Shown here: positions 9,484-17,537 of the stretch, piece by piece
How the letters are laid out: the number at the start of each line of letters is the position of its first letter
Numbering within the stretch: the first letter of the stretch is position 1
Source of the DNA: Nitzschia sp. DOCU1
Taxonomy: Eukaryota; Bacillariophyta; Bacillariophyceae; Bacillariales; Bacillariaceae
Length of the DNA stretch: 64,000 nucleotides
Assembly: GCA_951394045.1 (NCBI GenBank)
Contig: OX595989.1
Span: 434,001 to 498,000, forward strand
Reading direction: 5' to 3'
The notes under the pieces: generated by a model
What the model was told of the DNA's origin: nothing
The model's input: only the letters and a program-made list of their open reading frames with translations
Database searches by the model: none
Position numbers and translations under genes: made by a program

Positions 9484-12400
9484 TTAACTATGATACGGAT
9501 GTATGTTACGAATGTTCCAAGTCTGAGTAACGGCACCCTTCTGGATACGTACTGTACCGTTGTCATTCACGGCGACGATTGGATACGGACCATCGTAGGG
9601 GTTAGCACCGAACTTACGTTGTTGGTCCTGCTTGATCATGATCTGTTGGCCTGCGCGATACTCATACGGCAATCGCGTTTTGTTTTCTGCCGCATTGTTC
9701 TTCGCAATGCGTTGCATCTTGCGCTCACGGATGAGCTTCCAATTAGCTTCGAAGCGGGTGTTGAGAATAGCATCTCTACCGAATACTAGTTGCATCGGCG
9801 TAGCCTGTAGCGTAGTGTGGTATGTCGCGCGAACGGCGAACATCACGGCTGCCAGGATTCCATCGAGTCCGACTGTATCGTCTGAGTGCTGCAGTTCAAA
9901 CGTACGAATCATGTTCCCGATAGTTTGGTGTACTCGTTCGAGTATTGCGTTCGCCTGCGGATTCCTCGCAGTGATTGGGCGCGCAAGCACGCCGTAGTCT
10001 TCCTTGACCATTCGCCGGAATTCGCCCATGAACTCCGTACCGCGGTCATAAATAACCTGTTGCGGCCACGGGTATCTCGTGAACCACGTCTTTTCGGCTA
10101 ATTCGGCGATACTAAAAGCCTCTTTATTGGGTACGCGAACCATCTCAAACCAGCCAGTTGCCGGATCAATCATGGTAAGGCACCAAAGCTCGAGTTGTTT
10201 CTGTTTACCCTTATTTCGTTTACCCTGGTTAATCGAGTAGGGGCCTATGAGATCGACACATAGGATTTCCCAAGGTTCGCTCTCGGGTTCCTTAATTGGT
10301 AGGTGCCCGTACTTAAGGGTCTTGCGTTTTGTTAATTGGCACAACCTGCATTTTTTGCAGATATCGACGACATCGGCTCGCAGTCCTTTCCAGTAGAAGT
10401 GCTGCCGAATCGTGTGCTCTGTTCGGGTCTCGCCCGGATGACACAGTGTCTCGTGGTACCACTCAACGCATCGGCGTTGGAGTGACTGCGGAATAACTAT
10501 CTTACCATCTCTAACTACTAGAGGACGTTTCTTACCGCCCCCACGAAAAACCTTTACACTATATCTACTGTCCAACGCTGCCTTTTGGAGCAGCGCGGTA
10601 TCTTTTCGCTGATGTCGCATAATGTACTTGTAGGTAAGGGGGAAGACGCTTTCAGGTAGTTCGTCGCCCCCAAAGTACTCTGCGAAATTGGCCTCGGTAA
10701 AGGGCTTTTCGTCCTTACCAAGTCGACTAAGAGCGTCCGCTACTACATTCGTCTCACCTCGAACGTAGACGAGTTCGGGACCATACTCTTCGAGGATGAG
10801 TCGCCAGCGCATAACGCGTTCGGTATTGAAGTTTTTATAGGTTAGATTCTTGTGGTCGGTGTAGACGCGAATCTGTTGACCTAGGAGAATCGTACGGAAC
10901 TCCTTGAGTGTCTCTACAATAGCTAGTAGTTCCCGCTCGGTAGTAGTATACCGTGTCTGCGCGGGATTGAGTTTGCGACTATAGAACGCGATAGGCTTAC
11001 CGTTCTGCGAGATGACCGCGCCAAGCTGCGTGTCGCTCGCGTCAGTATGTATATCAAACGGTAGATGAAAGTTCGGGTAAGTTAGGAGAACCTCCTTACT
11101 TATTATTTTCTTCATCGTGTCAAATGCCTCTTGGTGCGCGCCGGTCCACTCCCACTTAGCTGTTTTCGACGTAAGTGATGCGAGCGGGGCGAGGATGTGC
11201 GAACGGCGCACCCACATGTCGCGATAATAATTCACGATACCGATGAAAGCGCGTAGTTCCTTTTTATTGCGCGGTGCGAGCATGGCTTGGATTGCTTGCA
11301 CTTTGGTTGCTACTGGTTGGATGCCGTCGCGGGTAATCCAGTAGCCAAGGTATTCGAGCTCCGCTTTCGCGAAGAAGGACTTCTTGATGTTCACCTTGAG
11401 TCCCGTGTCTTTCAGACGTTGTAGTACCACGTCGAGTTTCTCTAGGTGGTCTAGGTAACTACCCTTAGTAAGTACTAGAAGATCGTCTATGTACGTACGT
11501 ATGTACTCTAGGTCTGCGAACAGCGACGACATCTTTTCCTGGAAGATATCGGGGCTATTGCTGAGTCCCATAGGTAGTCGCTGCATCTCATATTTTCCCC
11601 ATGGGAAGACGAGAGTGCAAAGTTTCTTTGCGTTCGGACTAAGTTCCACATGGTAGTAGCCCATGTTTAGGTCTAAACTAGTAGCGTACTGAAAACCTTC
11701 TAGTTTTAACAGTAGCTCTTGTATCTTTGGTAGCGGGAATGGCTTCCGCTTGATTCGCTTGTTGAGCTCGCGAAAGTCGTTTATGAATCGTACCGTCTTG
11801 TCCTTCTTTGGTATGATGAACGACGGTGCCGCCCATTCAGAGCGGTTAACTTTCTTTAGTACGCCGACTGCGCAGAGGCGATCGACCTCGTCGCGTAGCG
11901 TCTGTTCATATGCCTTCGGCACTGGATATGGCCTCGCATGATATGGCGTGACATTAGGCTTTAGCTCGATATCATAGGGCTCGCCTTTCCAAGTGCCGAG
12001 CGTGCCGTCAAAGAGCGTCTCATGTTTCTGAAGAAGCGTCTTGAGGGCGGATTTATCTTCTTCCGACAGATGGTCCATCTCGGAGATTTTCTGCGGAATG
12101 TCCGCTGGGGCATATTTAGCGTCTAAGATTTGTTTAATAGACTTGGCACCACCATCTGCGTCGGCCTGCCAGGCGTCTTCGTCGGGCGTCTCGCCATATA
12201 TCTTCATTGCTATAGCAGCTGAGTCCCATTCGACTTCCCTTGTCTTGAAGTCGAACTTGACACCTAGTTCTCGCAGAAGATCTCTGCCAATGATCATGTC
12301 GTAGTTGCCAAGGTCGGATGTCACCTGGAAGACCCATTCAATCACCCTATTGGCATGAAATTCCGGAAGTTTAAACTGGATTTTTACTTCGCGGTGTGTC

Positions 12401-12855
12401 TCGACGACACCTCCAGCTGTCGTGAAGGTGGTTCTCGATGGTGTCGTCCTGACACGTAGTTTCTTGACATGTTTCTCGGAGATCAGTCCTCGTGATGCTC
12501 CGGTGTCTAGTAGCGTCGTCAACGCTGCCGCCTTGGCCTTGCCTAGGCGCGTGTTAATTTGCGCGAAACAGTACGGAATTTCGTCTGGCGCGGTTTTCTG
12601 GCGTTTTGGTGAGCTCCGGTTGTACAGTCGTGTTATCGCGTGCGATTCCGCCGCGATACGGTAATTAATGCATTGGTCCAATGAGGCGAAGACCTCGCCC
12701 GGCTCGGACGGTATATAGACGGATGGGCGCGCATGTCGTGCCCCATCGCGTTGCTCGTGGAAAACGAAAACTTCGTCACATCCGCAATTTTTGCGTTTCC
12801 CACCTGCTCTTTCAGAGACTTTGTAATAGGATAACTCGTCCTTATGATTATGCAT
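9484..12855 (-). CDS. pol: Pol polyprotein (PR-RT-RH-IN), Ty3/gypsy
   Basis: The 1123-residue ORF holds, in order: a Cys-rich N-terminal stretch; an aspartic protease with LLDTGAS at about residue 116; reverse transcriptase with the YIDDLLV active site; RNase H starting IHTDASDTQLGAV; an integrase HHCC zinc finger (H...H...CKKCRLC); and an integrase core with DLIGPY, DRGTEF and a downstream Glu in QANAILERVH. No stop or frameshift was found. It converts the element RNA to DNA and integrates it. It is separated from gag by a short gap, so it is expressed either by reinitiation or by frameshifting or readthrough. All catalytic residues checked are present. Confidence 0.93.
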   Translation of the reverse strand: MHNHKDELSYYKVSERAGGKRKNCGCDEVFVFHEQRDGARHARPSVYIPSEPGEVFASLDQCINYRIAAESHAITRLYNRSSPKRQKTAPDEIPYCFAQINTRLGKAKAAALTTLLDTGASRGLISEKHVKKLRVRTTPSRTTFTTAGGVVETHREVKIQFKLPEFHANRVIEWVFQVTSDLGNYDMIIGRDLLRELGVKFDFKTREVEWDSAAIAMKIYGETPDEDAWQADADGGAKSIKQILDAKYAPADIPQKISEMDHLSEEDKSALKTLLQKHETLFDGTLGTWKGEPYDIELKPNVTPYHARPYPVPKAYEQTLRDEVDRLCAVGVLKKVNRSEWAAPSFIIPKKDKTVRFINDFRELNKRIKRKPFPLPKIQELLLKLEGFQYATSLDLNMGYYHVELSPNAKKLCTLVFPWGKYEMQRLPMGLSNSPDIFQEKMSSLFADLEYIRTYIDDLLVLTKGSYLDHLEKLDVVLQRLKDTGLKVNIKKSFFAKAELEYLGYWITRDGIQPVATKVQAIQAMLAPRNKKELRAFIGIVNYYRDMWVRRSHILAPLASLTSKTAKWEWTGAHQEAFDTMKKIISKEVLLTYPNFHLPFDIHTDASDTQLGAVISQNGKPIAFYSRKLNPAQTRYTTTERELLAIVETLKEFRTILLGQQIRVYTDHKNLTYKNFNTERVMRWRLILEEYGPELVYVRGETNVVADALSRLGKDEKPFTEANFAEYFGGDELPESVFPLTYKYIMRHQRKDTALLQKAALDSRYSVKVFRGGGKKRPLVVRDGKIVIPQSLQRRCVEWYHETLCHPGETRTEHTIRQHFYWKGLRADVVDICKKCRLCQLTKRKTLKYGHLPIKEPESEPWEILCVDLIGPYSINQGKRNKGKQKQLELWCLTMIDPATGWFEMVRVPNKEAFSIAELAEKTWFTRYPWPQQVIYDRGTEFMGEFRRMVKEDYGVLARPITARNPQANAILERVHQTIGNMIRTFELQHSDDTVGLDGILAAVMFAVRATYHTTLQATPMQLVFGRDAILNTRFEANWKLIRERKMQRIAKNNAAENKTRLPYEYRAGQQIMIKQDQQRKFGANPYDGPYPIVAVNDNGTVRIQKGAVTQTWNIRNIHPYHS

Positions 12856-12891
12856 TAAACTAGATTTTTCGTGTACAACTCGCTCACACCT

Positions 12892-14067
12892 TCAGTTTTC
12901 ATCGTCGCTAGCGACAAGGTTAGCCAAGAGTTCGTCCACATTGAAGTTTTCCTCGTCGGGTGGATCAATCGCCTTGCGCTTGCGTTCGTCCTTGACCGCG
13001 TCCTTGACCATGTTCTGGATCATGGCATGCAGTTCTTCTTTCTTGTTGGCGCCGCCATCGTCACGTACCCAAGTACGGTTGCCGTAACGAGGCTTCTTTT
13101 CGCCGTTCTTGATGAAATTTCCGTGGGCGGCAGCCATCTTCTGGGCCTGCGCCACCACCATCTTGCAGTCCCCAGTGTTGTGGGACCAGTTGGGGCCATG
13201 GTAGGCACATTTAAAGGGAGGAGTCTTGTCATTGGCGCCGCGCTTAGCAGCGGGCTTCGAGTGATCCATTCTCGGGTCTCGCTTCCCCTTCGGAGGATGG
13301 GCGCCATCTGGCTTTGGCTTACGGACGTGATTAGCTTCATGTAACTTTTCAGTGAATTCGAGGCGCTCACAGAACTGGGTGAACTCATCCAAAGTGTGAT
13401 CAATCGGCTCAAAACCTTGTAGGATCATCTGCTGACGCCAACTAGCGGGGATAGCAAACTCTGCATGCTCGATAATCTCGTCCTTGGGTAGCTTGTTCCT
13501 GTCGCCACGCGTAGTATCAAACAACGCCAAATAATGGTTGAGCTGCTGGAAGCGACTGATATACTCCTTCATGGTCATCTCGGGAGGCTTGCGACACAAA
13601 CGGCGCATGTAGCGTTTCTGAGTTTGAAGTGCACGAGCCGGGAGAACGTAATTGGTTACTCCTTGTAGGGTCGCCTTGAGATTTGCAATCGTTTCGTTTC
13701 CAGCGGCTGCTGCCGACTCTTCGAACCTGGCGAGAGCCTTTCCGATGAGGATACGGCGATAGAACTCGTACCTCTGCGGACCAGTGGTCAAGTTCTGCCC
13801 CTTGATCACTTTTTCCGCCTTGTCTTGCAAGCGAAACCAGGTCTCGGCCGACTCGTCGCCATTGAAAGGCAGAATCGAGAGTTCAAACTGAGTCGAGTTT
13901 GGATCGTCGGGAATGTTGCGGCACTTGAAGGTCACAAGCTTCTCTTTGTTCACAATCACTTCCGGTTCACGTTGGATAGGGATTGGAGCGCGTTGAAAAC
14001 CCCTTTTCATCATGTCGTTCCGAGGGATAGCGGCGACGGCCGCGACGGTTGCGTTAGAAAGCTTCAT
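12892..14067 (-). CDS. gag: Gag capsid/nucleocapsid protein, Ty3/gypsy
   Basis: The 391-residue ORF lies immediately downstream of the 5' LTR and leader. The central part has the helical gag pattern of retrotransposons (aromatic F-x-x-W-F-R-L-Q, then MTMKEYISRFQQLNHYL). A single Cys/His knuckle near residue 280 reads CAYHGPNWSHNTGDC, followed by a Lys/Arg-rich region and an acidic tail. It forms the particle that packages element RNA. The stop at 12892 lies 36 bp before the pol ATG, so the two are separate ORFs. The reading frame is intact. Confidence 0.88.
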   Translation of the reverse strand: MKLSNATVAAVAAIPRNDMMKRGFQRAPIPIQREPEVIVNKEKLVTFKCRNIPDDPNSTQFELSILPFNGDESAETWFRLQDKAEKVIKGQNLTTGPQRYEFYRRILIGKALARFEESAAAAGNETIANLKATLQGVTNYVLPARALQTQKRYMRRLCRKPPEMTMKEYISRFQQLNHYLALFDTTRGDRNKLPKDEIIEHAEFAIPASWRQQMILQGFEPIDHTLDEFTQFCERLEFTEKLHEANHVRKPKPDGAHPPKGKRDPRMDHSKPAAKRGANDKTPPFKCAYHGPNWSHNTGDCKMVVAQAQKMAAAHGNFIKNGEKKPRYGNRTWVRDDGGANKKEELHAMIQNMVKDAVKDERKRKAIDPPDEENFNVDELLANLVASDDEN

Positions 14068-14120
14068 CTTGATGGTAAGTTAGTCTTGATCACGACGATT
14101 GTCGTGGAGTGTTAACACTA

Positions 14121-14653
14121 TGCACTACGTCGTTTGTAGGATCGAAATAGTTGTGAAAAAATTATGGCTAAGTTAAAAACTAGATGTATTTCTCATGCAA
14201 GTTGTCTCGTAGGCTCTCGTAGCTCTAGTAGAGTCGAGACCTTTGACATGCATCGACAACAATCCGAACAGGAGGTTGATGCATCTTGTAGTAGATTAGC
14301 TACGACGTTGTACTAGGGTTCTTTGGACGTCGTCAGCTACTCTGGAATAAAGTATAGTCACCGCAATGTCATCGAGGTGCCAGATCTTAGGTGGCATTGA
14401 CACTAGGATCTCATCGGCATTCGACCAGCAGGAGTCATGCGCGATGCCTGTGTCGTGCAACGTCACGTCGTCGGTGACGTCAATAGGTTATGGGCCTGTC
14501 CGAGGATGTCCGAGACCGGCCTAGCGTCCGCGTCCGCGCGCAACGCTTTCGTCATGCTACGTCATCACACATGATGTCGCACATGACTAAGTAGACTAAT
14601 AATTTTGGACTACAATCATTCGAAGGAGTCGACGTGCAAAGCAGTGTACTGCA
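14121..14653 (-). repeat. 5' LTR
   Basis: The 533-bp copy looks identical to 8924-9456. By orientation of gag-pol it is the upstream LTR and so carries the active promoter; its CRE palindrome lies at 14475-14482. Confidence 0.93.
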
Positions 14654-14657
14654 CCGA

Positions 14658-15186
14658 GGCAAAGAAGAAGAAGGAACAGTAGGAACGGAAATTGCGATGG
14701 GAGGATAGTGCGGCGAAAAGAGTTTTGCTAAACGACCTAGCAAGTGGACTTCTGTCGATGAACCGAGAAGAGGTTCCACCAATGGCTGCGTGGGAGGTTT
14801 ATAAGGTTCACGAAGCGTTCGAACTTGTCACCTACGAACAGTTCCGGACGAATCTAAACAACTACCGCAACGCAATGCCGCAAAAGCTGGCGAGGGTGAG
14901 TCACGAGCTTGAAGCCCTGCGTAGGGATCGAGTTTTGCACCCACGTCAAACAAGGAATGCTCGTGGTGAGCTCGTCTTTGACTTACACGAGGCAAAACGG
15001 CAGTTGCGGATCGATGTGAAGGCTGGGCTTCACAAAAGATTTACCCCGGCGGGGCTTCAATCGAAACGGAGTGTCTACCAGCACTTCGACCCCATAAAGT
15101 TCAAGGAACGCATTTATCAGGAAGAGCGCAGGGTGCGTTTTGTCAACTACATGAATGACAAACGCAAGAATGAAGTCAAATGGTAG
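14658..15186 (+). pseudogene. Element-encoded protein of unknown family, 3' part
   Basis: This continues the gene begun at 8670. After the TAG at 14680-14682 the frame is open to 15186 (TAG). The globular part has a conserved-looking pattern: W-E-D-S-A-A-K near the start, L-x-x-D-L-A-S-G, a segment rich in F/Y (YEQFRTNLNNYRNA), a block R-Q-T-R-N-A-R-G-E-L-V-F-D, and F-K-E-R-I-Y-Q-E-x-R-R-x-x-F near the end. From general knowledge, similar patterns recur in diatom hypothetical proteins. No catalytic motif is identifiable. It might bind DNA given the basic N-terminus; no function is assigned. Confidence 0.6.
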
Positions 15187-15694
15187 GTAGTAGCAGTAGT
15201 ATCTAATAGACAACTAGATGTTGACACATACAGCGCACTTTCCACATGACAATCGCTAACGTTACGAGACTATTTGCTACGAACCTAGAAAATTGGTAGC
15301 ACCGTTCTATGGTATCGAACTATATATCCTCCCAATTTCAGCACTGTAGTCAATCTATAGCCAAATCTATCATTGTTCATGCGTAACAATGCGTGCTTTT
15401 TTCACGCGACAATCATCAACACTACATGATTACTAAGTAGGCAAGATTGGGTGCTCCGACCGTATAAACTTGGCAGCGCCAAGCAGTATTGAACTACATA
15501 TCCTCTAAATCGCAACGCCGTAAAGGTCTAGAAGGTAGCTAATCGTAGAGGCCTTGTCGCCCGTGTTGTTCATCGCGTGAACTCGACTTCGGTCAAAGCT
15601 GTCGAATCGAATCCACGACCCATACCATGGGAAATGAGTCAATGCGCGCAACATGCCATCGTCGAACGTCAAAATCAATCGCTGCAAAGAAGTG
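15187..15694. other. Non-coding part of the TIR element with degenerate repeats
   Basis: There is no gene. Two related AT-rich blocks occur (about 15236-15360 and 15400-15520), both containing a GACAATC start, a line of short matches and a TATATCCTC/CATATCCTC end. The stretch ends at the target duplication of the TRIM-like element. Confidence 0.4.
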
Positions 15695-16236
15695 TGCCCT
15701 ATGCGCAAAAGGGGTTGTAACCTTAGTACTTTTCTAGTACTTAAGGTATATGGCATGCTCCCCCAAGATCAGCGACATTACGCTTGTTGCGTGTCTTTTA
15801 CCGCCTTTTTGTGCTCTTGTGGCATGGCAGTGCTGATCGCGCACCTTCGCGGGGCTTCGTGCATTTCGCGCCGAAGTGATTTTTTTCCCTGCGCAGTGGT
15901 GTCACGCGTTGCTTGGGTTTCCTCGTCACTCCCCCATATTTTTGGGTGGGTTGGGTGGGCTGCCCCCTTTTTCAGATTTTTCTTCCCCCGCTTTCTTTTT
16001 GCTTTTGTGGGATGGTTCTCTATCCCCCCTTTTCGTGAGGGCTCCATTTTTTTGCTTTTTTGCTATGGATTCGAACCTCAGACCTCGTCTTTCTGCGAGT
16101 CTGTTTGTACCCCTCCTCTACTGAATTTTTCTACTTTTGTGTAGAATCCTACGTAGAGCGGCAGTGAATTCACTATGCCCTATGCGCAAAAGGGGTTGTA
16201 ACCTTAGTACTTTTCTAGTACTTAAGGTATATGGCA
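15695..16236. mobile_element. TRIM-like element with 61-bp terminal direct repeats
   Basis: Identical 61-bp direct repeats, TG...CA, lie at 15695-15755 and 16176-16236. The 542-bp unit is flanked by a 5-bp duplication AAGTG (15690-15694 and 16237-16241). No ORF is supportable. This fits a terminal-repeat retrotransposon in miniature. The interior holds a T-rich tract and, on the minus strand near 16068-16078, a perfect tRNA B-box core GGTTCGAATCC. An almost intact homologous site without the insertion lies downstream at about 16340-16430, which confirms the boundaries. Confidence 0.7.
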
Positions 16237-16339
16237 AAGTGCTGCTGTTCATTCGTTGCTAAATGGTAGACAGGCTAGCCGAGTCCAAAGTTGCCCCACT
16301 CACTCTCATTCGTATAGACCGCGCGCCAAGGAAGGAATA

Positions 16340-16430
16340 GCATGGGAAATGAGTCGATGCACGCAACATATTATTATTGAACATCGAAATCGATCGCTGC
16401 GAAGAAGCGCTGCTGTGCATTCGTTGGTTG
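16340..16430 (+). repeat. Second copy of the TRIM target sequence (uninterrupted)
   Basis: It starts CATGGGAAATGAGTC and ends CTGCTG-x-x-CATTCGTTG. It aligns with 15627-15694 joined to 16237-16257, interrupted there by the 542-bp element. On the minus strand both copies read as related peptide segments (MLRALTHFPWYGS versus MLRASTHFPCYSF), so the ancestral duplication may have been coding. Confidence 0.6.
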
Positions 16431-16481
16431 TGGTCGGGACTAGTACTCTTGGGGCGAGTAGTATGACTCGGCGATGGACGG

Positions 16482-16767
16482 CTATCGAAAGGGTGAAGCA
16501 GACACCGTAGGTGCAGAAATTTGCTGGTGCTGCTGCTGCTGCTGACGTTGGACGAGTTCGGTGTGACCAACATGAGATTCGGTTGAAATGGGCGGCACAA
16601 GGTTGTTCTTGATCGTAGTTGCTGGCCGCAGTACTTTCGCCACCAAAGAGATCAACAAAGTCAACGTGGTTGGATCCCCACGAATAGATGGTTGTTGTTA
16701 TTGTCCAAGGAGGACAAAGCAGCGATGATAGTAAGAGGTGTAAGGGACTTGTGCTGACAACAGTCAT
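16482..16767 (-). other. Possible decayed coding remnant in the TIR element
   Basis: One minus-strand frame reads SNHVDFVDLFGGESTAASN and another, shortly downstream, reads VPPISTESHVGHTELVQ followed by a short Gln run. Read together they look like one low-complexity coding region broken by a frameshift near 16610. No family was recognised. Confidence 0.25.
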
Positions 16768-16899
16768 CCTTTGCGGTCATCAACACATCGTGTCCCTGGC
16801 ATGCCAGTCCATCAAGTCGTTTATGCGTCTGTCGCACCAAGCTCGCCGTGCTCGCAGAGATCGCCCGCCCGCCACCCGCATACCCTCTGCCCTGGGGGA

Positions 16900-17262
16900 G
16901 TCGGGGGGAGTCGGGGGGAATTGGCGGGAATTTCCCGCCAATTCCCCCCGACTCCCGCCAATTCCCCCCGCCATGTCGCCAGGGAGGCTTTCATCTTTAA
17001 GGGGTGATCTGGCGATTCGTTGAATGACCGACGTGCTCGCTGAATTCAAAAGGCATATATTAAATTAATTATTTCCTATAAGTAAATGATGTCGTTACAC
17101 ATTCAATCTGACCAACCAAAACTGTTCCTGTATCCGTTGCGGTACTCGAAAATACGTCTTGCGCGCCTGCATGCCCCCTTTCCCCTTGGCCCTACCGCGG
17201 TGAGATCTGTCTGTCGCTCCGTATCGCCAAAATTAGCAACATGCGGTATTTTCGTTGGTGTC
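16900..17262 (-). repeat. Right terminal inverted repeat
   Basis: Reverse complement of 8188-8550, ending ...GGTGTC at 17262 and followed by the CCAGG duplication. It carries the same palindromic block with E2F-type sites at about 16911-16955. Confidence 0.85.
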
Positions 17263-17267
17263 CCAGG

Positions 17268-17315
17268 ATTGACGACCTCATAAGTATCCAAAAGATTCTG
17301 CGACAGGCCATTTAG
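17268..17315 (+). pseudogene. Small helical protein gene, 3' part after the transposon
   Basis: Fifteen codons continue the frame of 7987-8187 in the reconstructed empty site, ending TAG at 17313-17315. See the 5' part for the argument. Confidence 0.4.
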
Positions 17316-17537
17316 TCGTGCTTCACCCTGTGATGCGTAAGATGAACACGTTGCCAAAGTCAAACGACAGGCCTATAATGCCAAAGAAGGCTCTTCCAGA
17401 GGCCTCAAGAGAAACCATCTATGAACCGATGTGTGTTGTGTTGAATGATAGATGCACGACGGGAACGTGAACAATGTGAACGGCAGTCTCGTTGTTAGCA
17501 TCGCCCAACCTTTACTGAGGTTCATCCCAAATTGCAG

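Larger units (their letters stand above)
8924..14653 (-). mobile_element. Intact Ty3/gypsy LTR retrotransposon
   Basis: Two 533-bp LTRs (TG...CA ends, no difference seen by eye) flank gag and pol, both on the minus strand. A 4-bp target duplication CCGA lies outside (8920-8923, 14654-14657). The polypurine tract on the coding strand (GGGGGCGGG) sits immediately next to the 3' LTR, at 9457-9465 of the plus strand. The pol domain order protease, reverse transcriptase, RNase H, integrase identifies Ty3/gypsy (Metaviridae type) rather than copia. Undamaged ORFs and identical LTRs point to a very recent insertion and a possibly active family. The primer-binding site next to the 5' LTR does not begin with the usual TGG. 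Confidence 0.93.
8188..17262. mobile_element. 9.1-kb TIR DNA element of unknown superfamily, hosting nested insertions
   Basis: Inverted copies of a roughly 363-bp sequence bound this segment (8188-8550 and 16900-17262), each starting GACACCAACG at the outer edge. CCAGG is duplicated directly outside both ends (8183-8187 and 17263-17267). A 3-bp reading (CAG) with the termini moved one base out is also possible. Without the nested 5.73-kb retrotransposon and 542-bp TRIM-like element, the core is about 2.8 kb. It encodes one recognisable protein (8670-15186, interrupted) of an unassigned family, and no DDE, tyrosine-recombinase or helicase motif was found. It could be a non-autonomous element or an autonomous one of an undescribed type. 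Confidence 0.8.

Noticed and set aside
16060..16085. tRNA gene suggested by GGTTCGAATCC on the minus strand.
   Set aside because: The flanking bases do not form a proper T-arm or acceptor stem and no A box with cloverleaf was found; kept only as a B-box-like motif within the TRIM-like element.
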